A DNA stretch of 64,000 nucleotides from Diphasiastrum complanatum (taxonomy: Eukaryota; Streptophyta; Lycopodiopsida; Lycopodiales; Lycopodiaceae): the NCBI GenBank assembly GCA_029204225.1, contig CM055095.1, forward strand, positions 19,181,450 to 19,245,449, written 5' to 3'. A model generated the notes under the pieces. That model was not told the DNA's origin. It saw only the letters and a program-made list of their open reading frames with translations, and searched no databases. Below, piece by piece: positions 11,893 through 23,800 of this stretch (position 1 is its first letter; every line of letters starts with the position of its first letter). The translations under genes and the position numbers were made by a program.

Positions 11893-12465
11893 TCATTGCT
11901 CTTCCTGCATCAAGCTTCCTGTGAGCTCGTCAAAGGTTGGTAGTCTTTCTCTTGATGCTATTCCGCTCACAAACATCTGATAGGGTTCTGCAATGCCGCA
12001 TATTGCATTATGCACAAGCTCCACATCACGTATGCGCTCTCCAATAAAATGCAGTTCATCTCTCATTGTCTTGATTCTGGTCATGTACGTCTGAATGTGC
12101 TCTCCTTGCTCCATGCGGGCACTATTCAATTTTGACTTCAGAAACATGATTATTGATGGATCTGACGTCTTGAACTGCTCCTTTAGCACATCCCATGCCT
12201 GTTTGGGTGTAATAGCATCACAAATGTGGGTAATGATGTGATCCTTCACTAACAAGTTAATGAAGGTCAAAGCTTTCCTCATCTTTTTGTCGAACACTTT
12301 GATGTTTGCTTCATTTGGCGGCCTTCTCTCATCACCTGTGACGACTTCCCACACATCTTTCTCCATCAGTATGTTTTTCATTTTGAATTTCCACACTGCA
12401 TAGTTGGAAATCTCGTCCAATTTGCTACTTTCACTCAAAATGGACTCTCCCATGTTTGCCATCAC
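11893..12465 (-). pseudogene. Copia gag core
   Basis: A 190-residue UBN2-type gag starts at an ATG (12465). It shows the hallmark start (L..SNYAVWKFKMKNIL), the central PKQAWDVLKEQF block, and the R.KTMRDEL and LPTFDELTGSL blocks. It ends at TGA just before the zinc-knuckle ORF, which restarts at ATG 11886 in the same frame. The single stop could be a recent lesion. No recoding signal was examined. Confidence 0.85.
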
Positions 12466-13697
12466 AAAACTGCTTGAAACTTCTGGCTTAGACTAAGAAC
12501 AGTATGTCAAAGCCAACAATGATGTCAGAAGTTGAAAATAATGACCTGCACTTTTTTTCTTACCAGGCCACTCGCCGCTTTTCCACCAATTTGAAAGCCA
12601 AATCGGCGTTGCCTTCCGAAATGCACTCAGTCATCAACTCCCAACAACGTGCCCAGTGGAATGGTGAAACTACTTCTGGCGTACTCCGAACACTTTCTCC
12701 ACTGCAACCACTCTGTTTTGTTGTACCGTACTTGCAAGTACAGTCCGGGTGCCCTTCGTTTGGAGGTTATAGCCTTTCATTTGGGTCAAAACGGACAAAG
12801 GACCCAAAAAAAGGGACTTTTCTAGCTTTTGAATTGTTTCTTCACTTTGAAGAAACTTCACTTTCACTTGTGAAGAGACCCAACTCAACTTTCAATATGA
12901 AAATTTTTAATGAAGTTGAAGGCCAGAATGCACTTCAATTCTTCAGGGCCCTGTTCAAAGCTCATCCAATGGCTGAACCAAATCTTGTGGTTCAAATTTC
13001 TTTCCCATCACAGATTCTGGAACGTCGATTCATTTGACACCTCATCTAAAGGTCCAAAGTGCATCTGGGCATCGAACCATACTCCTGCAGTTGCTATGGT
13101 CTTCGGTACACTAAGCTGTTTATTGTGTTGGGCGCGCGAACAGCCCGCGACCTCCCTGCCTGCGGTCGTGCCTCCCTTCTCTGAAAATTATCAGATTAAA
13201 CTCTCATGTGGATCGTTTTGAGCACAATCTGAGGCTTGGAGCAGGGTCGCCCTACTGAATCCATGACTGTAGAGTGTTCAGTCAGGAAATTCCGTGGAGA
13301 AACGGTGATTTTAGCTCAACTTGACAAAGTGGCTTTTTTCACCTTTTTACCGCAAATCTGCTAGGTTAACTGTCTGGAGACAAATCTCTGACATAGATCT
13401 CAGAATCTCTCCGTGGCTGATTGAAAGTGTGATTAGCCTCCTTCCTGTCCTTACGACATCCAAAGCGGTGCACAAACAGCGAAGAAATCACCAGTTATGT
13501 ATAAAAACCGTAATCCCAAGTTCGGTTTCAATTTTCAGCTGACTTCAAAATTGTCAATTTTTCACCAAATTTTTCCCTGTCTGATGCTATGCACAGGCTA
13601 ATAATCCCTCTGATGAGCTTAGCAAGCCTCTATAAATTAGAAACCGTGCACCAGTGCTTCTCTTTCCGTCTTCAACCCGTCGTAAAATCACGAACTC
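12466..13697. other. Unassigned 1.2-kb segment between two copia elements
   Basis: No coding family is recognised on either strand. A plus-strand TATA-like ctctataaattag is at about 13628, followed by pyrimidine-rich sequence, so the stretch may derive from an LTR or a low-copy promoter. The expected copia 5' LTR and primer site are not visible here. The open stretches of about 100-177 codons in this interval look like chance. Confidence 0.35.
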
Positions 13698-14642
13698 TCA
13701 GAAGACAGTTCTCCTGAAGCTCTCTTCAACGGCGACACTGTACTCTGTACACATCATTAACGAATCCTCTCTTTCACTCTCTACACCCTCACACTCATCC
13801 TCATTAGTAAGTTTAGCTTGCTTAGATTGGTTCTTCTTGAAACAGTTTGATGCATAGTGTCCTTTCTTGCCACAGAAAAAGCACTTGATCTTTGACAGCT
13901 TCTTCTTGCCACTGGATGTTGCACCTTGTGAGGACTGATCTTTACCGACTTTGTCCTTCTTGAAGTGTTGTTGTCCTTTGTCCTTGCCTCTTAACTTGTC
14001 TCTGATGAAGAGTGCTTTATCATCTCCACCATCTTGTAATGAAAGTCTGTTGATCCTCATCATCTTGTTCTCTTGCCTACTTTCTTCAACAATGAGAACA
14101 CCTTGCAGTGTCTCCAAGGATGGAAGATCCTCTCTGACAACATAAGTATGCACGATATTGTCATACTCATCTCTAAGTCCATTTAGGAGTACTTGAACAA
14201 GTTTAGTGTTCTTAAGAGCATCACTAATACCAGCTAACTCTTGATGAAGATCCTTAACTCTCATGACATATGATGAAGCACTCTCATCTACTCTTTGATA
14301 ACTTAGAAATATTTGGTTTCTAAGTGTAAGCAATCTAGAAGTGTTTTTGATTTCATAGATTGTTTTTAGAGTATCCCAAGCTTCCTCGGCAATGGTGCAT
14401 GTACTGATCTCTCTTAACATTTCATTGGTAACATTCATTTTTATAAAATGAAGGGCAATTCTGGTTCTTTTGTGGAATGTTGCAGCTTCATTAGGTGCAG
14501 CAGGTTCTTCTTCAGCTCCACTCACAATATCCATTACATCCTGTAGAATCAACAATGATTCCATTCTGATCTTCCACATTGCATAATTGGAAGATGTTAA
14601 TCTCTCACTATGCTCTAAGAAATGTGAACCAAATGAAGACAT
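13698..14642 (-). pseudogene. Copia gag with zinc knuckle (second copia family)
   Basis: A 314-residue open gag starts at 14642, with LTSSNYAMWKIRMESLLI, FIKMNVTNEMLREI, AEEAWDTLKTIYE and the knuckle CFFCGKKGHYASNC near 13870. The protease that should follow is missing: the ORF ends at 13698 and the next DNA is unrelated. It resembles the gag at 42760..41800 in organisation and several blocks, so the two may belong to the same lineage. The reading frame itself is intact. Confidence 0.85.
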
Positions 14643-15400
14643 CTTCTTGGTGAGAAATTCTAGTAATGATAAAAAAATGGAGCTGAAAGGATGTTGCTTG
14701 CTATCTCAATCTAGGATCTAACACAGATGTTGATCCACCCTATGAAATCTAGCAACAGATGTGAGAACAAATTCTCAATACAAAAAATCAATCTATCTTG
14801 AATTTGGATCTTGCTTCAGTCAGAAGAGGCACATGCAAGCAAGAAGTCTATCTCTCCCACGAGTTTCAATGTACTGAAAAACTCTCTAGGAACTTACTTT
14901 CAACTCAAACATAGTAATATGTGTGAAATGAAAAGTCTAAGACCTCAGAACACTCACTTCTTTCCAATCCTACTTGATTGACAATGAAAATTGTTGAAAT
15001 TGGTGAAAAAGACAGATGTGTGTTCACTTTGACATATCCCATGAGTTGAGTACCCTCTCAAACTCTCTGATTGCCTAAAACTCTTCTAAAAACAAATCAA
15101 TTTGATTTAGAAACAAGCGCAACACATTCTACTTTCCAATACCTATCCAACAAGCTATAGAACATCAAAATTGGATCATTTCTTGAGAAGTAGCACTCAT
15201 TAATGAGGGCTTATCTCACATGTGTGAGCTCTCTGTCCGTACAGAGCTCTGCTGGATCAGATCAGCCTTGATTTGATCCACTTATGATTCGCAAATTGCT
15301 TGTTTCTCAGCGAGTTTGAATCCTTCTCCAAAATCCGAGTTCCTACAAGCAAAAACACGGATGATCTGATGTATACACCCTCACCTCTTCAAAGCATGAT
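14643..15400 (-). other. 5' leader of the copia element at 13698-16144
   Basis: About 760 bp lie between the gag start and the primer site. No other coding signal is seen. The stretch contains cacatgtgtgag and agagctct short inverted motifs near 15205..15250. Confidence 0.5.
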
Positions 15401-15412
15401 GCTCTAATACCA
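15401..15412 (-). promoter_or_regulatory. Primer-binding site, initiator tRNA-Met type with one mismatch
   Basis: On the minus strand TGGTATTAGAGC directly abuts the LTR end; the usual copia site is TGGTATCAGAGC. The same T variant occurs in the nested element at 37714. Confidence 0.75.
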
Positions 15413-16144
15413 TGTGAAGTTTTTAGCACGTGTGAACTTCACCACACACCCTACAGGATCTTACTGAGGTGTTGTGATTGCACAAGATTGATCAAAGAAC
15501 AATATGCTTGAAAAATCTAAGGCAAGAGCACAATGGCATACATCTGATGAAAAAATCTAACTCTTCACTATGAGAAATGAATGTCAGAAATAATTCTAAG
15601 TGTTCAGTATGGGAAAAAGAGGCTGCTCTCGGGTAGAGAGAGAAAATCAAGCATAGAAAACTCGGGTAGAGAGAGAGAATGAGTCCAAAACACCAAAATC
15701 TCAATATTCACAATATGGCAAAACATGCCCAGCTTTTCCTACATGAGAGAGACTCGAATTCCTACAGTGGAGTTGCATGGAAAGTCCACTTAACTGAACT
15801 AATTCACCTACCAGAGATCCACATGCGTAATTGCATGCATGTATGGTGCATGTACTGCATGTCAACTCATAAAATTGCCTAGAGATGTGTAGATCACATA
15901 AACTACTTTGCATGTTGCATGCACTGATTGCATGTGGCTTGCATGCATACAGTAAGACTTTGCATGCTATCAAAACATCTACATGTCATTACAATTGAAC
16001 CTATCTAACTCAAATCCGAGCTACACTAGAAGGATATGTGCTCAATTCACACTCCTTATATGTACAACATGAAATCTGGTGAAAATTATCTTGGACATGA
16101 CCCCAAACTCAAGATAGGAAGATAATATTTTAATAATCTTCACA
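15413..16144 (-). mobile_element. 5' LTR of copia element (732 bp)
   Basis: The segment begins tgtgaag and ends cttcaca on the plus strand, giving perfect 7-bp inverted ends of TG...CA type. It directly adjoins the primer site. It contains many short purine/pyrimidine runs and repeated gcatgca words around 15825..15965. The partner LTR was not found, so gag, leader and this LTR form a truncated 5' half. Confidence 0.75.
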
Positions 16145-16340
16145 CGATTTACTCCGACTTTGTAATGGACCGTAGAATGAAGCGATGTGGTTGAGCTTTG
16201 GTCTTCGTTTATAAACCGTAACGTTGATATTGCGGTGGCTTCGGCGGTCCTTGCCTGCTAAACTTTCCTTTGTATTTCTGTAGGCTCTGCAGAAATAGTT
16301 CATATCTGTAGACTACCAGAAACGACTGATTTTGTTGAAG

Positions 16341-17690
16341 TCATTGAAGATGGCCAATTCTGCAATGTCCTTCAGATAATAGGGATTTGACATTCAAATG
16401 TAAAGAGAATGAAATTAAAATTAAATCAGTAGGAGCTAGGTCTAAAACATGAAAATTAACTGATTCTGTGTGTTCTTGCACCAAAATTGGGAGCTTTGGG
16501 ACTTTTACGTTCCAAGTCTCCAACTCTGCTCCTGAAGCTAGATAAACTTTATATCTATGATTGCTGGCTTCAGTTTCGAAGTTGAGTTTCTGCAGAAGAC
16601 AAGAATTAATAAAATTATGAGTTGAACCACGGTCCAATAAAATACTTACTTCTTGATCTTTCACTATGCCAATTAATTGGAAAAGTTCATTAGGCAAGAA
16701 AGAAGTACTACTAAAAGAACATTCACACTCACAATCCATCCAGTTAATGTCCAAAGTCTTACCATTGCCTCCTGGGATTTCTATCATGTGAGCAGACCCT
16801 TTCTTCCTTTCTAAACAAAATTTCATCATATGTCCAGGCTTCTTACAGACAAAACATAAGTTCTCTCTTTTAGCCTTTTCCCGGAACATAGAGTTCTTGA
16901 ATCTCTTTCTCTTCGGCTTCCTGAGTTCCGATGCTGCTTGATCTAATTCGTCAAAATATTTTGCTTGGTCTAGACTGCGCTTCTTACTCTTATTGGTTTT
17001 CAAAGTGGTTGAAATTTGCGCAAATTGCTTTCTGGATGCCACCACTGTGGAATCATATGCTTTCGCAATCCGAAACGCATCCTCAAGGCTTTGAAGCACA
17101 TTTCTCCTGCATTCGTTCTGATAGTCAGCTGGCAAACCTAGGACAAACTGCCATAATGCCAACTTCGCATCGAATGACGGAACCCTATTCCATAGGTCCA
17201 TGAATTCCTGAATATAAGAGTCTAAACTCTTTGTACCCATCTTGTAGTTCACGAACTTTAGGTAGTAGTCCACGTCATCAGCAACTACGAAAGCTTTCTT
17301 GAAAACTTCCGCAAACGCATCCCAAGTAGTTGGTTTCACCGGTAAATCTCACCACCACGATGACGCTTTGCCGTGTAAGAACAACACGACACTTTCAATT
17401 TTCTTCTCATCAGGAACACCGTGCAGATTGAAGTAACTACTCCACTTGGCCAGCCAGTCCTTGAGGACCTTAGGTTTCTTCTCCTTCTTCTCGTCCGAAT
17501 AAACCTCCGGTTGAAAACCGAGATTGGGTGAAGACATCAATTTGACTTGATTCAAAAGAACCTCCATTTGCTGATCTCTCATCTGATTACGATTATTCAT
17601 GTCATTTAGTGTCGTATTCAACTGCTGACAAATCACCATATAAGATGGTGCACCTGGATTTGCAGCCTGATTTGAAGTTTCTTTGGCCAT
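16341..17690 (-). pseudogene. Ty3/gypsy gag and protease remnant
   Basis: The first ORF (17690..17349) starts MAKETSNQAANPG and ends in FLHGKASSWW, the start of a gag core. After one stop the frame continues (17339..16341) with TTWDAFAEVFKKAF, LALWQFVLGLPADYQNECRR and the knuckle CFVCKKPGHMMKFC near 16840. A protease-like LLDRGSTHNFI follows near 16640. Gypsy proteases normally read D-S/T-G at this point, so the serine after aspartate is replaced by arginine. The copy stops inside the protease region. Confidence 0.85.
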
Positions 17691-20020
17691 CTTGATATAG
17701 CTATCTTGGAAATTACTAAATTTACTTAATATCTGAAGTACTGTTGACCAAAAAACTGACTGAAATTGACTCCAATATGGTCAAATCACTATTTTTAGTC
17801 AATTTCATAGATATTACAAGAAACTGGAAAAAACAAAAAATTTCGAGTTTTCGCACTTTTTTTATTTATTTAAATTTTACATTTTCTAAAAATTCATAAA
17901 AAATCATAGTCAGTTATTAAGCAATCGAAATCGAAAATTCGATTCACTGTTCGATTCTTAATTTTACTTCAATAATGTCATTCAGACATGCAAGACATGC
18001 GACGTTAAACTGATTTTTTATTTTACGGAATTTTACGTAAAAATTCAGTGCTACGGAAATTGTCAGCTGTAAAATCCAGCTTTGTATGTACTTGTCAGAG
18101 TACATGCGTATGACCACTCAAAACAGATCTAACCAACCCATGCATGTCAGAATCACTTAGAGAAAGCGCATGCTGACATTCCATGCAAGCACAGTACTTC
18201 AAAATAGGAAATTGTCATGCATGCAATCAAAACAATTGGAAATTTTGCCCATTTTGCTCACAAAATTGCAAAACTTTAGATGCTCATATCTTTGGCTATA
18301 GAACACCAAATTGGGTGCTGTAAAGCTCAGTTTAGAGGGAGACCTAGTGAGCAAGAGACTTGCCATGTCAGCCTGCCACCTAGGATTCACACGTGCGAGT
18401 TCAGAACAACCAATTAAACTGTAGGAGGGCGCACTTTTTCTAGACCAATCTGTCCAAAAACATGCAAACACTCAACCAAGCCTAAAATTGATGATCTAAA
18501 CAGTCTTAAATGGTCTAAAAGAGTTCCATGAAGCCTTCATACGAATCCTATGAAGCAGTATGGGCTGAGAACCATGATTTCTTGGTTTCTAGAAGTCAAA
18601 ATTGCTACAAACTTGATGGAATTGAAACATAAGCCTCTACCCATCAATTTACAGGTCTGATAGCTTGCTGGGAAGGTAAAAAGGAATACAAATCATGCTA
18701 GAAAAAGTTCAGAATGATCCTCTTATGGATTTAGAGAAATCCATCCCCCAAAATTCACCAAAATTGGTCAATTTTTGACACTTTTTGACTTCCTACAAAC
18801 CCAATTGCTGGAATTCTTGGCTCTAGATGAAGTCTGAGGGGTAGTTGATTGGTTGACCGAGCCGATCAGTCTTGTTAATTTACTTTCAATTCCTGAAGTG
18901 TTGGTGATAGCAAGTGATAATACAATTGGGGATTTAGCATTGGCAGTCAGATAATCCATTTATGAAACCATCTCTGTTTTGCAATTGATATTCTTTGTAA
19001 TGCTTAAGGAACATGAGAGAATTCAATGGTTCAAAGTATCTCCTGAAATTGGTTGTGATTTTGATCCTATATTTGGATATAGGATAGCCAAATAGTCTTT
19101 TTGACTTTTTGGGTAAACAGATCTAGAAGCAGAGATTTCTTGGAGAAAAGCTGGTGGTATGAGACATCAGTGATTCCAAAGGGGATTTCTTGTGCGGGAA
19201 CTGTAATGGTAATACTAACAAAGAACTCCATTGGTTTTTTGTTTAGGGTCTTTTACTTTAAACCTCTACTTTTTAGAAATTCTTAAATACAAGACAAATG
19301 GATTGAGATTCGTACAATTCCTTCCAGTGCGAAACTAGGTTCTGAAGGACTGTAATAGTTATATGAAATTATACTTCCATATATGTTTTGTGAATATGGC
19401 TCAAAATCTGTTGATGTTTTCAATTGATTCACTATTGCCTATGAATATATGACAAACGAGCCCCATTGAGAGCTCACCTTCTATTGAGCACTCATTGATT
19501 GAAAATATTGCCCATGAATATACAACGAAATAGTGTATGGGAATGACCTCCGTACAAACAAATTGTGGGTGTGTGGGCATCCCACATCCTTGACACAAAC
19601 CACAATATTTCTTAAGCAAGTCTATAAATATATGTAAATAGGTTAGAAAACAAAATCTTAAACATGGCATTGCAAACACGTCATTTCACATTGCCAAGTT
19701 TCTATTGTGATTGGGCCGACAAGGGAGAGTCCCCATGGTCTTCTCCTAGAGAAGAAGGATGTGATCTAGAGCTATGGATCTAGATGACTCACTAATTTGT
19801 CTAACATAGGTTCTTGTCGTAGTAAGAACATCACATGCATGCAAAGTATAGGTGGCAACCATGTGATTGCTACTTGGTCAAGTGGGCGACCGACACTGAC
19901 TTTCGTAGCTCACAAATAGGGGGCCCCATGTATCTACAAATAACATGCCCCATGATAATGTACAACTTACAATAATGTAATTGCCTTGCCAAAGGGGTAA
20001 AATAGGCATTACCTTTTAAC
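17691..20020. other. Retroelement leader and LTR-like spacer, no gene seen
   Basis: The left part is probably the leader of the gypsy copy at 16341..17690. It includes very AT-rich sequence (17850..17900) and a perfect 7-bp-arm hairpin, atgtact/agtacat, at 18086..18105. The right part next to 20021 should contain the copia 3' LTR that starts there, but its outer end could not be fixed. No open frame here resembles a known protein. Confidence 0.35.
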
Positions 20021-20290
20021 ACCCTCACTTAATGCAATTTTATTCAAGTTAACACCTAACAATTTCCTGAACTTCTCAAACTTGTCTTTAGGAAGTGGTT
20101 AAATAAAGATGCCTGCAATTTGATTGTTGGTTTCTCAATATGCTAGCTCAATCTCACCAATATGCACTTTTTTTGGTATAAAATGTTGGTTCACCTTTAC
20201 ATGCTTTGTCCTTGCATGGTAGATTGAATTTCTTGCAAACTAAGTACTACTTTAGTTATTGCAGTGTAGCATGTAGGTCCTACCTAGGCA
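20021..20290 (-). pseudogene. Copia RNase H C-terminal end, polypurine tract and LTR start
   Basis: With stops, the minus strand reads a copia RNase H tail: a TKHV..NQHFIPKKVHIGEIEL-like stretch and then PLPKDKFEKFRKLLGVN near 20090..20045. The purine tract aagtgaggg (complement of 20022..20030) follows, and TGTTAAAAGG at 20021 opens the presumed 3' LTR. The coding part ends just upstream of the QNG1 5' region. Confidence 0.7.
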
Positions 20291-20551
20291 ATCTTGCATA
20301 TCACCAAGTAGGCATGCCACTCCCAAAATGAAAGACCAATTCCAATTAAGCTAATGGTCTCTAAAACCAAGGACCCTCCCCCGTGAAGAGAGCCTCTACT
20401 TGTGGTAGTTGAGTTGGAAACTCTCACCTCACTGCATTGTATACTTATATTATCACTTTAATTACATACATAATTATTTCGAAAATTGGCGCCGCCATAC
20501 ACGAGGAAAAAGGAGCAAAAAAAGTGGCGCCGTCTAGTTTGTGGCTAGAGA

Positions 20552-20800
20552 ATGTACACCAGCCACGAGTCACGACGAGAGCGCTCCAGAGAGAGAGATT
20601 TTGAGAGAGCGCGCGCGCTCGAGAGAGAGAGCGAGCGAGGGAGGAAAAAAAAAGGAGAAGAGAAGAGAGTGGCAAGAGCAGGGGACGATAGCAGAGAGGT
20701 ATTGTTTGGCGACTTCGAGGAGACATACGAAGAACCGTGGGTGACTGTGGCTGTTGCAGAAGGAAAGAAGGAAGGGAAAGATGGGAAAGACGAACTATGA
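20552..20800 (+). other. Upstream ORF overlapping the QNG1 start codon
   Basis: An 82-codon frame opens at ATG 20552 and closes at TGA 20798..20800, in a different frame from the QNG1 ATG at 20781. It crosses the purine-rich gagagagcgcgcgcgctcgag segment and encodes an Arg/Glu-rich peptide. If transcription starts upstream of 20552, initiation here would carry ribosomes past the main start. The transcript start is unknown, so this is a candidate regulatory uORF and not a proven one. Confidence 0.4.
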
Positions 20801-23800
20801 TATTGCCTCGGTTGTCCTCACCTCGGCAGAATGGGTGGCTTCTCGTGCCACTCATGTGTCCATCAATACAGCAGGTAAGTTCTGCCGGCATTCTGCGGAT
20901 TTGGGAAGTTTTTGGCCGGTCCAAACTGACCTTTTCTGGTTTTAGAAATTTTTATCGCATTATCTTGCCGGTCTCGCCGTGCTTTCCATGGAAGCTCAAG
21001 TGCTTTATATAACGTGTACCCGTGTTTAAATGATTGGTGAATAACGATGGGCCATTGGATAATTCTTGGTATTGAAATGAAACATCAAGATTTTTGCAAA
21101 AAAAAAAAAAAACATCAAGATTTCTACTTTAAGGCGTTTGTAACAAACTTTCATTTTTCTGTGGGAACTTGAAGGAAAAAATTTGTCATAGTATCGAAAT
21201 GTAAATGCAATTAGAAAGCATAAACTTTGTGGAATAGATGCCACACGAGTCTTGTGAACCTGAGTCTTCAATAGTTGGAAACACTAATTTCCGCATTTTT
21301 TGTGTTGACGAGAACGGTCTATCTAATGACGTTTACAGGTGGTAATGGTTATTTGAGAAGTTACAGCACACCCGTTAGGGCTGAGCATAACTTTGAAACA
21401 ACAGCATGGGTTTATAGAAAGACCATTGTTTCATGTGAAGGTCGTGCAAAAATCTTACTTTTAGCCAATACAATCTTGAGATGTACCACAAAAAGTTTTC
21501 AGGCAGTAATTTTTACAATGAATTGATTTACTACATCAATCACATTGATACCAGCAGTAGAAAACCTTCATGGGCATTTACCGCATCAGTCGAGATTGAT
21601 AGCAGCAGTTTAAAACCTTTGTGGGCAAATATTTACTGCATCAGTCAAAATTGATACGATCAGAAAAAAGACGTTCATGGGCATTTACCTCTCGGTTAAA
21701 ATTGATACCAGCAATAAAAAGCCTTCATGCGCATTTACTGCATTGGTGAAAATACGTTAGAACTTAGCAGCAGTAATAAATCTTTGCTTGCATGTAAATT
21801 TGTCATTGTGGATTTCCATGGTTTACCAAGTAAGTAAAGTTGGTCTAGGGTAACATTTTCACCATGAAATCAATATGAATATTTGTTGAGTAGATTTGGG
21901 AAACCTTTACATAAATGTTAAAACTATGTTTTGTCTTAAAAGGGATGATCGTTTATGGGAAAGCTTAAGTTATTGCAGCAGTGTAAATTAGGACGTCTCA
22001 CTTTAGGAGTTTTCTTGAAGCTTTACGACTTGGCTGCATAAACGAAAACATATTGGCTTGTGTATCCGATTTTTCGACTTCTGTTAAGGCACATGTGTTT
22101 AATCTTTTGGAATCAGATTTTGGTGGGATTCGATATGGGAGTAAACAAAAAAAACGTTGAGCAAAAAATTGGGCTTAAAAATTGTTCAGTGCTTAAAATC
22201 CCTAAAACCAAACAGTTTCACATACTTTGTTACATATCCCATAACTCTCTGTAACCAATTGATTGATTACTAAAACCTTGGAGTCCTTTTTGATCTTATG
22301 ATTTTTTATCCATTGTATGCACTCAGAACAAATTCCCATTAGTAGTAAAAGAAAAGACCAATACACTAGGTTGAACTCTCTAAAAGAAACAAGAGCATTT
22401 CAAACCGACCATTCCATATGCCTTTTGGACGTTGTGCGACTATATACTTTTGGAAATTATGTTGGAGGAACAAACATAAGGGTATTGTCTTGTTTAGAGG
22501 CCATGCAGGACATCTATGACCATCGACTAGCCTTGTTTTGGTCGATTATAAAACCACACTCAATGGAGGTCTAGTGCCAATCTCAAAAGCATGTTGGGAA
22601 ATGTCTAGCATCATTTTTGAAGGGGATTTGTTCAAAGGTTGCATGAAATTGTTTTGTTGAATGCATCTATGCATGAGACGATGAGCTGTATATCGCAATT
22701 GGCCCTTAGCCATATTGCGTTGTCACTTATCCAATTAGGTTACACGGTAGTTGAATTCTAACAATGATTAGAGTAGATCGTTGGCTTCAAAACAAGTGGT
22801 AACATGTTCTGTTAACATTCGATAGTTCAACCCCCTTCGATAGTCTTTGCGGTGTCAAAATTGTCAACCATTCTAGTGTATTTTTGAGGCTGTGTAATGA
22901 TGTGAGTAAAATTGTAGCAATTGGATAACTCAATGGATGTAGATTATAAACGGATTAGAGTGTCGAAGTATGAGAACATAATCCAACACTAGGCAGTCAT
23001 GATGCTTACATGGCAAAGAAGGCGCAGGGTGGTGGAATGCCACCTAACCTACAAGTAACTTATTCACCTAGAATAAGTGACAGACATGGACAATGCCACT
23101 ATAGCATTCTTCGAAAGCTAGTAGACATTATGGATAGTATAGGAGATTTCTAATTATAGTTGATCTCACTTTCAGTTGTGTGTTTTTTGATGATGAAGCT
23201 TTGCAAGTCTCCTTTTCTTTGTAGTATTCTATCCTCTTTATCTCCTTCTTGACTATGGATCCTAACTAACCAAAGAGGCTATGACGACAACAAAAGCTTT
23301 GCGTACCACTATAGGTGCTAGTGTTGGTGCTGATCCTGATTTCCTTATGTTGGCTATCAACAATCTTCAACAACAAATTATCAATATGTCAGGCAAGGCA
23401 TAGTAGGAAACAACAAGATTTAAAGGATTTGGCACTAGAAAAGCTAGCCCTACACCACTCCTTATGTTAGAGACCTAGACACCATAGCAGGGCAAACACT
23501 AATTGATCCACCTAGCCTTGCCAACTCCCTATATGGAGTAAGCACCTCCTAGCCCTGTGTGAGGACTGGTAGCATGCATGCTGCCTAGTGCCGGCCTTGT
23601 GGCTCTGACGTGGCCGACTGCATGTTGGTGCTCGACAAGGGTCCCTCCTGCTGATAGGGTCCCTAAGCTGTGTTAGGCCCTCTATGCTTGTGGTACGGCC
23701 CGTGGGTCTCTGGCTCGTTGTAGGCCCGTACCAGTGCACGCTACTCACACTATCTTGCCTTGGTGGGCGTGTGCGCTGAACACGCCCCTGACTATGGTGT

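Larger units (their letters stand above)
8348..12465 (-). mobile_element. Near full-length Ty1/copia retrotransposon, inactivated
   Basis: All copia domains appear in order on the minus strand: gag, zinc knuckle, protease, integrase, reverse transcriptase, RNase H. Total coding length is about 4.1 kb, normal for a copia polyprotein. Inactivating changes visible are a TGA between the gag core and the knuckle (about 11890), a TGA inside late integrase (about 10463), a TAG at about 9999, and a frameshift near 9540..9610 at the start of the RT. Only the 3' LTR is recognisable. It is the best-preserved copia copy in the window. Confidence 0.9.

Noticed and set aside
12504-13037. 177-codon plus-strand ORF as a host gene
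   Set aside because: No recognised domain and no splice or promoter coherence; it sits between copia copies.
20445-20924. 159-codon minus-strand ORF over the QNG1 first exon
   Set aside because: Antisense shadow of exon 1 and the GA-rich 5' region; no recognisable domain.
21275-21526. Possible extra QNG1 exon in intron 1
   Set aside because: Exons 1 and 2 already join in phase into the family N-terminus; the peptide has no similarity to DUF2419.
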